Assembly (NCBI GenBank): GCA_027186245.1
Contig: CP114481.1
Coordinates: 2,898,501 to 2,962,500 of the forward strand
Source: Coriaria nepalensis
Lineage: Eukaryota; Streptophyta; Magnoliopsida; Cucurbitales; Coriariaceae
DNA length: 64,000 bases
Direction of reading: 5' to 3'
Part shown: piece after piece, positions 1-12,300 of the stretch
Layout: each line of letters starts with the position of its first letter
How positions within the stretch are numbered: position 1 is the first letter of the stretch
The notes under the pieces: model-generated
The model's database searches: none
The model's input: only the letters and a program-made list of their open reading frames with translations
Told to the model about the DNA's origin: nothing
Translations under genes and position numbers: made by a program

Positions 1-809
1 TCATCATCGTAATTGCCTAAGTTCATTCCCGATGCATTCAGGATCATTGACTACACGAATATTGGTGTCTTGATCTTTAATAATAATAATAATAATAATA
101 AAAGATCAGACTCTGGTTTTACTACAGGCAAAACAAAAACGAGATGACACTAATCCCTAGAAGCACTTTGCTTCACCATTTTTCGGTTTCATTAACCATC
201 TCTCAGAAATGGACATTGTTCTGACTTATCTGTTCTTTACTCCTCTCTATTTCTCAATGCTAAAAACTGAAACTGCTCCTCTTATCTTATATATTTTTCC
301 ATCCTTTATCTCAATTACTGACCATTCTTCTCCTCACAATTTCTGCTCTAATGGCCTCTTCCAAATATTTATGAACCGAAACACGCTTTACATACAAGAA
401 CCCCGAGGAAAAAATAATAATAATAATAATAAAAATACAAACTACGTCCTCTTAAATTTTGAATCAACAGATTCAACAGTGCTACTACTAAAAAAATTGA
501 ACAGTTTTTTAGATTTCCTTACTTTCTAACAACTAAGAAAGCTACTACCAGTTCTCAGAACAAGAGAAAGGTAAAGCACCATGACTAAATCTAGAAAATG
601 TTATCTGAAAGGTGAACCTTCAGTTTCAGTCAACATACCTTTGTGGAGAGCCAACAAACTAAGGATCTGACGGGGAAATTCTTGCGCTCAATCTCATAGA
701 AAAGAGGGCAGGGTGAGAATCGTAGCTGTGCAACAACAAGCAAGCGCTTGACATAAAGGGGCGAGACTATATACATGTTTTCTGAAATTCTTATTTTATT
801 TCATGGGTT
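1..809. other. Left flank and PPR 3' region; no protein gene seen
   Basis: No coding region is supported here. Two short ATT/AAT microsatellites lie at about 80-101 and 414-432. On the minus strand this is the downstream flank of the PPR gene. A good minus-strand donor (AAG/GTATGT) lies at about 637-638 and a good acceptor (pyrimidine-rich, ending CTGTAG) at about 122-127, so the PPR transcript could carry an intron in its 3' untranslated region. That is inference only. Confidence 0.4.
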
Positions 810-2216
810 TTAATTGAATTCTGTAGTCATTAGTTGTGTGCCTATCGCCATGTCGATAAACTCGCAAGCTTTGGAAAGATTGTCCTTGCACACCATAGAA
901 ACTGCCCTCATCCATGTATGAGCATCAATAACATTTCTTCTTCCCAGACTATTCAAAACCATCCATAAAACCTCCATATTCCCTTCCTCGCACAAGCCAT
1001 TCACAAGTTTGTTTATGCTTTCACAACGAGGTACGTAACACTTGAAGATCATTTCATCTAGTATAAATGATGCTTCCTTGAAGAGCATAGCTTCACAAAA
1101 CCCATCAAAGAGTGTCCTATATGTCAGCGCATCCGGATAGCACCCTCTTCTTGGCATATCTTCAAACAAATCATTTGCTTCCTTCAATTTTCCATCCTTA
1201 CATAAGTTGCCGATTATGATGTTGAAACTAACCACATCTGGTTTACTTCCTTCTTCCATCATTTCATCCAACACTTTTTTTGCTGATTCAAAATCTCTCT
1301 CTTTGCACAACCCATTAATCATTGCATTGAAAGTCATAGTATCTACTTTACACCCACTCTCTCTCATTTTCTCCAGTTCGGAAGAAACCTCTCCTTTTCT
1401 TCCATATTTGAAAAGTGCAGCAATCAAAGTGGAATAAACAACTGAATCCAATTTTATCTCGTTTCGTATCATCTCTTCTCTAACCTCGAAAGCCGAACTC
1501 AACTCCCCAATCCCACAAAGCCCTTTAATCAACGACGTATATAGAGATGCATTAGGCATGATCTTATAAACCCTTACCATTTCATCTTTCAACATAAGAG
1601 CTTCTGTCAACTTGAAATTCAAACAGAGCCCATAAATCAAAGTCCCAAAAGTCACAACATTGGGCTTCAATCCCTTCTTTAGCATTTCATCAAACACAGA
1701 CCATGCATCATCCAAATTCCCACTAACAACACAAGCATGAATCAGTATATTATAAGTACACGCATCAGGAGTACCATAATTTTCAATATCCCGAAAAAAT
1801 TCCATCATTTTCTCAAACTCTCTACATTTCAAGAATGCATTCAATAAAGAATTTGCAGATTTTACTGTTCGCTCACATCGGAAGGACGGAACTTTTTCAA
1901 ATGACTGAAAAGCTTTGTCGGGAAGATGGCCTTGTCCATAGTAGGAAATGACATTGCAGAAGATGATCTCATGGGGAGCAAAGCGGGTTTCTTGTTTAAG
2001 TTGGTGGAGGATTTGTTCCATTTGCTCGAACATTTTGGCTCGCCCAAGCTTGGAGATAATGAGGTCATAGGAGAGGAGGGAATATGGGAAGGGCTTTTCA
2101 GGCTTTGCATGGTTTGGATTGGGATTCTGAAATAGCTGCAGAGCAAGTTTTGGGTCCTTCTGAATGCGGAGAAGGGAGCAAAGCCTAAAGGGCGATATGA
2201 CTTTTTGGGCCTTCAT
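810..2216 (-). CDS. P-class pentatricopeptide repeat (PPR) protein, 468 aa
   Basis: This is a single uninterrupted exon encoding a 468-residue PPR protein. About eleven 35-residue helical-hairpin motifs run in register, starting near residues 49, 85, 120, 154, 189, 225, 260, 295, 330, 365 and 400. Recognisable repeat cores include TFGTLIYGLC, TFNAMINGLC and TYRTLFDGFC. No E or DYW editing extension follows, so it belongs to the P class, whose members bind organelle RNA and act in its stability, processing or translation. The basic, acid-poor first 20 residues suit a mitochondrial or plastid presequence, although this is not decisive. Length and N-terminal style resemble Arabidopsis At1g53330 (about 470 residues); that match is from memory. 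The start is the first methionine of the frame and precedes the presequence-like segment. Lack of introns is usual for the family. Confidence 0.9.
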   Translation of the reverse strand: MKAQKVISPFRLCSLLRIQKDPKLALQLFQNPNPNHAKPEKPFPYSLLSYDLIISKLGRAKMFEQMEQILHQLKQETRFAPHEIIFCNVISYYGQGHLPDKAFQSFEKVPSFRCERTVKSANSLLNAFLKCREFEKMMEFFRDIENYGTPDACTYNILIHACVVSGNLDDAWSVFDEMLKKGLKPNVVTFGTLIYGLCLNFKLTEALMLKDEMVRVYKIMPNASLYTSLIKGLCGIGELSSAFEVREEMIRNEIKLDSVVYSTLIAALFKYGRKGEVSSELEKMRESGCKVDTMTFNAMINGLCKERDFESAKKVLDEMMEEGSKPDVVSFNIIIGNLCKDGKLKEANDLFEDMPRRGCYPDALTYRTLFDGFCEAMLFKEASFILDEMIFKCYVPRCESINKLVNGLCEEGNMEVLWMVLNSLGRRNVIDAHTWMRAVSMVCKDNLSKACEFIDMAIGTQLMTTEFN

Positions 2217-3339
2217 TTATGCAAGCTGGTTTTCGTCTGGTCAGTTAATCTTACATTTCTTCCCCTCTCAGCTATTTAAAGTCAAAATGACTTAGGGGCC
2301 GGAGAGACAGAGCGGATATTGAAGAGGAGCTACTGAGAAACAGTTGGTCCCTCAACGTATTTGACAAAAAAAAGGTAGACACGGTTAGATTCAATAGGAC
2401 TAAGAAACACCATAAGCTTTTCAAGCACGGAAAAATGAAAATGGAAGTCGGATTTAGCTACCAAGGCATGCATAATTGCTCAAACACGAAATCCTCAACA
2501 CAAGCAAACTGAATTATACATGGAAATCTTCTTAAGAATAAAGTTTTAAGAATAAAATTTTAAAACAATAACATTCATAAAATTTTCCTTTGCATAAATA
2601 GCTCTCTAATTTTTATTTTTTTTATTAATAAAACCTGAAATTTACCTTAATACCATTTCTCAAATCAGCATGTGAAATTATCTTCACACCCTCGTATCCT
2701 TATTTCCAATCTTCCTTCATGCAAGCTCCACAAAGGGTAAGTTGCACTTGAAAAAAAAAAGGTCAAACCCTAAATCTGCTAGTTGCAATTATACTTTCCC
2801 TTTTCCCGCGCTTCTAATTCATTCTATGATATTCATTTTCCTCCTTTGTCGTCTATTTGCAAGCTTCGTATGCCATTTGCAAGCTCGGAAAGAATCGGTA
2901 TGTTTGAAGATATCATTAATTTCTTTTTCAATTATTGATGGATAATGGGAAAATATGAGGTCTGTAATGATTTTTGAAAATCTAGATTTAGGTTGCAGAG
3001 CTCGATGGTGTGACATGGTTTAAGTATTGAACATCGATAAATGTCATCGAGCCATCGAACAATAGTATGTAATTATTTTTATTTCTTACATTACTAATTT
3101 GACTTGTTTTTTTTCTTGTACATAAATGAACACTATTTTCTTAATGACATGTTTCAATGGTGAATGGAATGAGAATTTAAACCCAAATGAGAAAGTTGTC
3201 GTATTGGTGTGAAAATAGGACGAATTGATCAAGTAGAGTTTCGATTAAATATAATGTCACATATACTCAGCTAGTGAAAGTTATATATGTTAATCGATGA
3301 TTCTTTCACACATCATGGGGAGGAATTTGTTTTCAAAAA
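2217..3339. other. Intergenic region upstream of the PPR gene
   Basis: This is AT-rich DNA that includes the presumed PPR promoter (minus strand). No gene, RNA or clear repeat was recognised; the two short open frames near 2742-3016 have no recognisable protein character. Confidence 0.5.
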
Positions 3340-5389
3340 ATAGATCTCTCACATTTGGACCCAAGGACGAACTACCATGAATTGGGGTTATATGCACTAT
3401 GTCTTACACCTTCGGAATCTAGGCTAATTTCATATTCTAAATCCGAAAATGAAAGAGAGAAGAGAGTTATTATACCTAACCACAACTTCCTCTAAGTTCC
3501 AAATGGAACTTTGCCTAAATCTCCTTGCCGCTTGTGTCAAGTCCTCACCATCACCTTACCTCTACCCTTGATCAACACAGTTCAAAACTCAAGAGTTAGA
3601 TTCAAGGCAAGTTGATTCAACACTTGAATAAACTAGCTTGGAGAAGAAGAAAAAGGGAGATGGAAAGAATTTTCTCTCTTTCTCTCTGACATGGGCGGCT
3701 ATTAATAACATGGAGGGAACCCTAGGGTTTTGTGCTCTTATATAAGGGACACATCCTTTTTGAGCCTAACCCAATTGGGCCTCTAAGACCCCGTTAATCT
3801 AATTAACCTTGTTTGGGTTTCCTATTATTTATTTTAATTCTCATTTTCGATATATTAAAATAAAATTTTATTTCTCAAATTAATATCTAATTTTATCCGG
3901 TAAAATTAATTTGAGCTTTGCCCATGAGCCCGTTTAGGCAAATTAATACTTTAATGACCCAACATACCTTATTTTGACCCGAAAAATATTATATGACTTT
4001 ATCATCATTAAATCTTCATTTAATAATATCTTAGTCAAAATTATTTTTTTCTCATTAATTATTTAATTTATAATTAAATCCAAATCACACTTTAATGACC
4101 CAACATACCTACACTGCTAGCACAACTACAATGTGATTTGGACTTAACAAATTAAACAAATTAATAATTTAACTCTTTAAATCAAGTTCAAATGAATAAG
4201 TCAAAATTCTCTAATTTAGAATCCAACCTTGATCCAATCAACCTATATGTGTGACCAAATATGTTCTATATTCCACAATAGGTGGGCCCGACAGTGACTT
4301 ATGAGTTTTATTCATTCTTTATGAATGGACCGTTTGACTTTGAAAATACTTTTCAAAACAAATAGTCAACATAATAATTTTCTATGATTATGTTGACTTA
4401 AATCACCAGACTCACATTGGCCTGTAGCAAGACGTATTGGTTACCTGTGTAATGAGAAGTACAAAGAACTTCCATAATAACCATAAATGACTATTACCAT
4501 ATCAAATAACCTTCCATCTATCTATGCTTCTAGAAAGTCATAGGACATAGTTTGACTGTTAAACCTTTTTAGACTTTTTTATGAATGTCATAAACTCTTC
4601 TGCAATTAGATAATAGATTTACAAAAAACTCTTTTTTAAACCATACTACTTTGCGCAAGATTTTATTTTTGCGTAAGTTGTATGCCTCATAAAAATATAT
4701 CCTCTAATATAGAGGTGATAGATCTCATCTTATCATCCTACATAATGCACATACTCGAACACATGCCCAATGCTTTACCTTCTTAGTGGCATTTGGCTAA
4801 TACCATGTGGAGTGATATCAAAACATTATATCTCATATGTAAGTACTATGGTAATCTCAAGTCTGAGCATCACAAGTACAATAGTCAGCGACAAAACTCA
4901 TTAACAGTTAATTTCATTATTATTGAGCTTTTCTCAAGTGATCACGTTCAGTGATTTAGTCTCTACTAATCACCTACATGCCTATCTTGGTATTCCCCAA
5001 CATCGATTAATGTGAGATCATCACTCTTCTCTTCGAAGAGGATGGCGCATGTAGTTGTCTTTCCAGATTGTCATTATCCCTATCATGACAATCCTATGAC
5101 TATGAACAATTTTGAATCTCAGAATTAACCGACTTGGATCTCATTCTTCCATAATATATATCATGAATCTAAGTGTATGTCTGAGAACCGAAAATCTGTC
5201 AAGTATGCAAGTAATTTGTATATGCAAGCAAGTTATTATTTTCAACCTAATAATATCATGAAAAATTATATATATACTCTAATTGAATGATACAATTATG
5301 TTGATGGTTTATACAATTTAAGGTTGATTCTCATAAGTATATGATCTGATCGGGTCATATCCGATTAGCTTGATGGGCATACACTTTCA
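3340..5389 (-). mobile_element. Decayed Copia-type 3' LTR (minus strand)
   Basis: On the minus strand an LTR-like sequence starts at 5389 with TGAAAGTGTATGCCC, directly after a purine-rich tract (ATTAGGAGA) typical of a polypurine tract. The segment between about 4240 and 5389 is clearly related, in opposite orientation, to 17912-19060: both contain the same blocks, such as TATGAGAATCAA and GGCCAATGTG. Upstream on the minus strand (5763-5915) lies a Copia reverse-transcriptase remnant, which fits an LTR at the 3' end of an element. The far boundary near 3340 is a guess. Confidence 0.55.
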
Positions 5390-5762
5390 ATCTCCTAATT
5401 GCACTAAAGTCAATTACTTTACTGAATCTTATTCACATTGTTTCAAGATGGCGATATAAAGTTATGTTGGGGAAGTTCCTTAGTGTGTGGATCCATTATG
5501 CTATTTACTATTAATTCTCCTTTAGTCCACTTTTCCAGAACACTTTTGGAACAAGCGACAATGAGGTAACTTGTGTTTGGATTATTGATGAGCCCTTAGT
5601 CCTTTTGCTTTCACTCAGTCATGTTGTTAATTTAATTTATTGGTTGAGACTAGGTTTGGAACTATTCTAATCAACCAACTTAATTAAACAACATTATATG
5701 GAACTTTATGTGATTTAATTTTCTATGATTAAAAATTAAAGTCTTGTGCAAATTTCTAATTT

Positions 5763-5915
5763 CAATCTAAAATCTCCATGGACTAAGAATATATCTTTAG
5801 TTCTTCTCAAGAATGATATCATGTTCTTGAATGCATCTTCCATGTTGTCCAATTAGATTCCTTACTTCATCCTCATAACACTTATGGCATCGGAAACATC
5901 TGGTTTCGTACATAG
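5763..5915 (-). pseudogene. Copia reverse transcriptase/RNase H junction remnant
   Basis: Read on the minus strand, this stretch translates to a Copia pol signature: a CT(K/R)PDVS-like block followed, after internal stops, by LRRTKDIFLVHGDFRL, which matches the YLRRTKD-type motif between reverse transcriptase and RNase H in Ty1/copia elements. In-frame stops show it is dead. It belongs with the LTR at 3340-5389. Confidence 0.6.
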
Positions 5916-8764
5916 TACACATGACATAACCTACAGTCTCATATAAGTTATTTCCAGTTCACGTGTATCCTCTTCCTTCATGTCTTTGATAACATGCTTT
6001 GAAGAGTAATATTTCATGACATTCCTCGCATCGACATTTTCTAGAATCTTCAGTACTAAAATCCTATAGTACTTTACTAATGTATGTAGCTTAGGTCAAG
6101 CTTAGCAACCCTTTTTGACAATCACATTTAGATGATTGGCATTCTAAAATTGTGCTTTACCCAAATTTCAATGGAGTAAATTTTTGACAATCACATTTAG
6201 ACTATTGGCATTCTAACTAGGCAATAAACATGATATTGCATCCATAGTCTCTTGTATACACTTAGATTTCCCTATACTCGGATGCATGCTTTAATCTTCA
6301 GATTAAACTCCTAACACAATATCTTTGTGTCTTTTTATATGAAAATCTTTTAGGTCATATCTCATACACCTTATATTCCTTGCTCCAAACTAGGAAGTGA
6401 GACTCTTTTCATATATTAATACATCGTCTTCTAGTGTATACATAGGAATCACAATCCCTTCTTTCGAAGGTTCCTATTAGTTATAATTTTAGTGAACTAA
6501 GATTCTTAATCTAATTGTGATATTGTGATACTTGAAACTCTTTTCAAGTATTCTCTTGCTTCCATGGTCCTTTTAGAAAGTAACACTCTTTCTAAGGATT
6601 ACAGTTTTTTGGATAATAGACCATTTTTTAAGCTTACTTGAATTAGAGAAGATATATTCTAGTCTCTACTAGTAATATCTCAAAAAATAAGATTCAATTA
6701 GATTTCACTTCTATTTAATCCACATCATGCTTTTAATGATGACACATTATCTCTATATCTCATATGGTTGCATGATTTTGACATTTCTGTCCATATCTCA
6801 TGTGGATTATTATACATGGATTTAGAAAGAATCTGATTAACTAAACTAGTGGCAATTTTTATGATGCGGCCCTAATTGAATTATAGTGCATTCAGTAAGT
6901 GGGTTTGTTGATGAGCAAATTCTGCGAACACATAGTATATGAGGAATTAGCATTGCAAAATTCAATCATTTTATCCTAACAGAAAGTGTAGAGTGTGGGT
7001 GTGCCATAAGTATGGAGACTTCAAAGATAGAAAAGCGGTAATTTAACCTCCGACAATTTAAAATGCCGAACAATTAAACACAGAAATATAAAGTACAAAA
7101 TAATAAAAGGCACATAAATTAAAGACAAGATAAATAAAAGATGCATTAATGTAAATGACATAATAAAGTAAATTCATTTTATTAAAGACATGTTCCCGTA
7201 ATGGAGACTATCTGACTTGAATTACAAACGAAGAAACATGATAGAATGCTTAAGGGTTACACTAGTCTTGTACACTAAGTCTACGTAATGACAATTTAAG
7301 GAAAAGATTGTGAATATCAAATTAAGGGTTAGAGCATTAGGAGATCAAAAAATACACAAGATGGAGGTCTATGGAGTGATAAAATAGTCCATAAGGGATT
7401 TTTCGAGGCTTTGGGCCAAGAAGGATGAGCCGGTGTTTGATTGATCAGTGGTGGTTGTTGGGTTATTTTCCATGTTGGATGAGTTATTGTTGTGTCGTGT
7501 GCTTTTTTCCTTGGATGGGAACCTCTATTTATAGGCCTTGGAGACTTGGGCAGAAAGCTTCCTTGCTTGGTCGCTAAGCCTTCCAATAGTTGGAAAAAGC
7601 CTCTATGAATTTCAGATTTCCCCTTTAAATCCTCTAAAATATGCCTAAGTTGGTGGAAAGCCTCTAGAAAAAGTTAAGAAGACTTTCACCTTTGCGAACA
7701 GACCCTAAGCCTTTTCCAAGAAGTCCATTGAATAAATTAATCTTCTTCCTCTTTTCATAGAGAGGCCCAACCAATTTGTTAAAATACCCATCGAATTGGT
7801 AAAAACCCCTCATATTTTGTTGGAAACCCCCAAAATATTACAATTTTACCCCATAAAATATCAAAAAAGGCCTCAAAATAGAAGAATAACATGGTTGCAT
7901 AGCCAATCATAGACGTAGATCATTTGACCAATCAGTCGACTGTGACCGATCGGTCATAGGCCGACCGATCCCCGCTGAATTGGTTGTTGATTAAGGCATT
8001 TTTGTTCTTTTTTGTCTTTTCCTTGGCTGATTTCATTAATTTCGTGGATGACCATGCTTTGCATCAAACTTCATTATAATAGGCATATTTCATTTTCTCA
8101 ATAACTTGGTCGAATCTTTATTCAGCCTAATGAATAAAAATTGTTTATTTTCTATTCATGGTTCGGCCATTGTAGGCTGAAGAATATGCTTAATAGAACT
8201 TCATGGGATTAACATTTAAATTTGAATTTGATGTTAGGCTTGCGATCAGATTAAATTTAAACTAATATAGCTTAAATTTGATCTAAGTTGGCATAATTTA
8301 GCCTTAAACCTTACTACAGTGCCCCAACTCCCTTCATAATCAAACAAAATAGTGAAACCTTCAAAAATATTTGAAAATCTGAAAAAAAAAAATGGAACCT
8401 AAGGTGTATTTTTCGCTGGGGTAACCACCCCGTTTTGTTTTGGTCACATGGTGTTTTTTGGGCGGCCACTATACGGCTACAATTAGCACGGGAAGCCGAA
8501 CGTTCCTCACGGTTTACCTTTCGCATGTGGGTACGGTCGACTATTAGATCGCGTTCCAGATTATCCAAGCCTTTCATTTTTTGTTCCCAAGTGCAATTTC
8601 TCTATAAAAGAAACCCTACCTTTCTTCAAATTTCATGTTATACTTTCAAATTTTTCTTCCTCCTCTCCTCCTCCCCTAAAAGTTACTTTAGAGTAGAGCA
8701 AATAAGTTTAAGTGGCGTAGCTTCCCATGGTTTACAACATGGCTTCTCTCTCTTCTAAAAACCC
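5916..8764. other. Retroelement-derived AT-rich DNA without a recognisable gene
   Basis: No coding region is supported. A direct duplication with a period of about 70 bp is present at about 6113-6149 and 6183-6217 (shared core TTTTTGACAATCACATTTAG). A short palindromic cluster containing GACCGATCGGTC occurs near 7948-7960. The stretch probably derives from the interior of the antisense Copia element and from the leader of the plant-mobile-domain pseudogene that follows. Confidence 0.4.
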
Positions 8765-10285
8765 ATGAAACAAAATTTCAATGCTTTAGCAGCAATTAAT
8801 GAAGGTACAATTCTTGGCCCTTGTATTAGTAGTGATAGGAATGCTATACCAAATAGGGGAATTTTCCCATTTAATGGTAAATTTCGTTTTGAGGCCGAGG
8901 TAATAGATTGGACCATTAGGATAGGTTCCTCCCTATAGAGTAAGCTAAGTCCAGCTCCTACTCATTGGTCGCAATGGATCACCTTATGCCTTGTTATCTA
9001 TCTAGGTGACAATCGACTGGGATAGCTAAGTTCATAAAGTTAACTAGGCATACCATAGTTTATGATCTTACTATCTTTCTCTCGGCTATGAGCTTTTGGT
9101 CTTCCTCTTATAATTTTTTAACCTTCCCATATAGACCAATGACAATTACAACCTTTGATGTGGCTACTATTACTGGACTGCCGATTGAGGGCATTGAGTT
9201 GAAGGCTGGCCTTTTTTCCAAGGTTGATAACTTTCTTTATCCAAACAAGGGAGCTTTTTACTAGGCTTTTAAGCAAAGCCATACTAGTAGTTATGTAACT
9301 GATCGAGAGCATATTGCATACATGATGATCTTTGTCTGCAAGTCCATGCTATGTGTTCCCAATCAATATTCCGTTAGGGAGCTCATCCCCCTCTTTGTTG
9401 CCTTGTCTCGGGGTACCCGCTTTTTTTATGTTGCCTCTTTACCTTTAGGATACTTATATAGAGGCCACAGTGATGGTAGTCAGGATTTTTTCCATAACTA
9501 GTAGAGCCTTATGGGTATTCTAGTATTGGATAAACTTCCTGAGTTTGATTTTATCGACATAGACGTAGTTGTTGGTACTCTGATTTCTTCTGATATTAAG
9601 ATCACAGATTAACATCCTATCAGGGAGTATTCGGTTTATCAGGTATATATCAATTATGAGAATTTGTTCTTCTCCTAACGCTTAATCTTTTGGCTTAACC
9701 TTTATAGTCTCTTTGTCTTACAACCGGCCGATCTCACTTCTGGTCCCATGGAGGTTGATCATGAGGAGATTATGGCAATGACCCTAAGGATCCCTTTTGT
9801 TGAGGCATTCATCATGAGGCATTGGTCGACATTGGCTGAATGATTGACCGAGAGGATCCTTTATCTTATGAGTATGGTCCCTTGAGGGCCCTCTGAGTTG
9901 AGGTCGATCGCATAGTCCAGGATATAAGTCGAGTGTCTTCCTAGAGAATCTCCAGCTTGGGAAAATGAGCATATGTTGACACTGCCATTAATAACCTGTC
10001 ATCTTAGATTGCGACCACCTAGTTTGAGAGGGCTATATGCATGGACTGCTAGGATGAGTTAGGGATGACGAGGTATAGAGTTCGAGAGCTGGGGGGTAGG
10101 CCGCAGATCATTGAGGATCGATATCGGGCCATGACATAGGCAAGCATCCAACTTATGCAGACTGTCTCCCAACTGACTGACGAGGTCACAGGATAGACTG
10201 CAGTTGTGGCAAAGGAAGACAATGAGATTGAGTGGACCAAGGCATCATGGGATGTCGTTCGGTCATTTACCTTTCCTAGAGATTA
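8765..10285 (+). pseudogene. Plant mobile domain (PMD, MAIL/MAIN-like) pseudogene
   Basis: A decayed gene reads mostly in one frame from an ATG at 8765. The central part, about 9090-9500, has the plant mobile domain signature: FWSSSYN, then TTFDVATITGLPIEG, then a stretch resembling the SVRELIPLFVALSRG and LPLGYLYRG blocks of aminotransferase-like PMD proteins. PMD genes are plant-specific, and many copies travel on transposons. Stops interrupt the frame (one near 8936, one in the FY-stop-AF context near 9262, a double stop near 9500, then more). Further on, around 10040-10285, a frame-shifted helical, charged tail remains. It cannot make a protein. Which element carried it is not clear. Confidence 0.7.
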
Positions 10286-10621
10286 GCTTCTTTTGCATTT
10301 TGTTGCTATAGTAGACTTATGTGACTTTATGACTTTTAGATTGACTGATGGGCCGACCTTTTATGACTCTTGTTGTTATAGTTGGATCAACCTAGTGGCT
10401 AATCTTTCCTTAAGGATTTTGTTTTCGTTAGGTCAGCATAATGGTCAATCCTTTTTAGTGGATATTTTGAATTTTATGGTTGCTGGTATTTTATTTATTT
10501 TGGCAATAACCAGGCTAACAATCAAAAGCCAAAACTCCCTTAGTTAACTAATTTTGCACAAGGCAGGAGTGTAATGCTTTAAGTAAAAGTTGTTAATCGG
10601 CTTACTATATTACACCTTCCG
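10286..10621. other. Spacer with no recognised gene
   Basis: One open frame of 84 codons spans part of this stretch but has no recognisable family features. It is probably the 3' flank of the PMD pseudogene. Confidence 0.35.
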
Positions 10622-10975
10622 AACTTTCTATCCAATAAGCACTATTGGAAAACGCGTGTTGTACTTAGAATGATCCTTCCTAATTAGGACCCCATATATC
10701 GTAAGCTTTCGACACACCCATTTCTTCAATCGGTAGCAGTACCTTCTACACCAATCTTTGGTTGCAAAAAACTTCACTCTTACCATCTTATTGTAAGCTA
10801 TAATGACTTTATTTTTATGAGCCCTTATAGCATTCAATATATCCAACCTTTCTCCTTCTAAATCCTCTAACTCGATATTCATCGATTCAGAGTATTCAGG
10901 CGAAGTTAGGTTGCTCTGCAAGGCGATCCTCAAAGATCTTTGTTGCACTTTCATAGCAATACAACATCATGACTA
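10622..10975 (-). pseudogene. Ty3/Gypsy integrase C-terminal tail fragment
   Basis: The minus strand encodes about 108 residues resembling the end of Gypsy integrase: an EYSESMNIELEDLEGERLD helix, then a lysine-rich segment with AYNKMVRVKFF, matching the AYNKxVKxRxFxxGDLVW block that precedes the chromodomain-like tail in plant Gypsy elements. The GDLVW part is altered by a probable frameshift. No other pol domain adjoins it, so it is an isolated fragment. Confidence 0.6.
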
Positions 10976-11569
10976 TATACTAAAGAACATGGTGTAGTAG
11001 GCATCATTCTGCAAGCCAAGCCAATATGGTTGGTACTATGAGGTCATGCCAAGACCTTGGATTTTCCTTATGAGATATTTTCAATTTGATTTGTAAGTTT
11101 GGAAATATCTGAAAGTTGATTTAAAATTAATATAACCGATCTTAAGGTGGTATATTAATTGTTGAGTTAATTTATCATGGTTTAGTAATAAAATTTTTTT
11201 ATGTGTTTTATTTGTTGCATTCATGCATCATATTTACTATTCTGAAAACTTTGATATTTATTTCAATTATAATGAACGGTGTATGATATATTTAATTTTC
11301 CCATTACCGTGTTACTCAACGAGTATAAATTAACTAGTAATAATTTTATGAGGTTGAATTCAAACTTAAACCTGGTATTAATTTGTTAAAATCATAAGTT
11401 TGTGTTGATTGAGGAATGTCCCGAAGAACGCGCTGCAAATGATAACCGCAATGCATGGGAAAAAAATGACAATTGGATCTAACCCAATAATAAAGCCAAA
11501 TGCTACATGTTAATGAGCATGAGTATGTTCTTAGGAAGGAATATGAAAATATGGAGATTGCATATGAGA
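10976..11569. other. AT-rich spacer, nothing recognised
   Basis: No gene or repeat with clear borders was seen. A 93-codon minus-strand open frame overlaps the decayed LTR and looks non-coding. Confidence 0.35.
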
Positions 11570-11795
11570 TTCTATATACTTTAATATATTGGGGGCAATT
11601 TAATTCATTGTCTATAATCTTAATCATTTCGTACTAATACAAGATTATAGTCACATAAATGAATTTGAATTTTTTTTATATTTATACATATTATTCAATA
11701 ATAATACATTCACAACAATTATATAGAAAAATGTCATTTTTATTAATTTTATAAAATAATACTTATCACATACTTTCAGGGTACCATGCCCAACA
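11570..11795 (-). mobile_element. Truncated Copia LTR start (minus strand)
   Basis: Reading the minus strand from 11795, the sequence begins TGTTGGGCATGGTACCCT and stays closely similar to the start of the solo LTR at 14482 (TGTTGGATATGGTACCCT) for about 220 bases. It then diverges near 11570. It directly follows the Copia RNase H remnant and a purine-rich tract, as a 3' LTR should. Confidence 0.75.
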
Positions 11796-12300
11796 AACTC
11801 CTACTTGATCTTAAAGAAAGTGAGACATCTCACTCATCCATAAATTGCATACATGATCCTCAAAAGACTTTGCTGGAAGTGTCTTGATAAACGAATCCAT
11901 AAGGTTTTGTTCTGACGCTATCTTCATAACTATCACATCACCTCAGCACACTATCTCTTTGATGAGATAATATTTCCTCTCTATGTGCTTTCCCCTCTTG
12001 TGACTCCTCGGTTCCTTTGAATTAGCCACTGCTCTACTGTTGTCACAGTATAAGATTAGTGGCTTATCCATATCTTGAACAACTTCCAGATAAGTATAGA
12101 GCTTCCTAAGCCAAACCGCCTCTTTTTATATTTCACAAGCTACTATGGATTCGGCTTCTATGGTAGAATCTGTAATACTAGATTATTTGATACTTTTCTA
12201 GACTGTAACTCTTACACCAAGTATGAACACTAATCCAGAAGTCGACTTTTGACTATCTCTATCTGATTAAAAATTGGCCTAACCTGACAGTGATGGACAT
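11796..12300 (-). pseudogene. Copia pol 3' end (RNase H) remnant
   Basis: On the minus strand, broken frames read the RNase H end of Ty1/copia polyprotein: STSGLVFILG, then TIEAESIVA, a WLRKLYTYLE segment, LYCDNSRAVANSKEP, then KHIERKYYLIKEIV and a FIKTLPAKSFE tail. Several in-frame stops show decay. The LTR at 11570-11795 follows directly, so this is the 3' end of one antisense element. Confidence 0.8.

Noticed and set aside
10293..10547. 84-codon frame after the PMD pseudogene as a separate gene
   Set aside because: It has no recognisable motif and lies within decayed element DNA.
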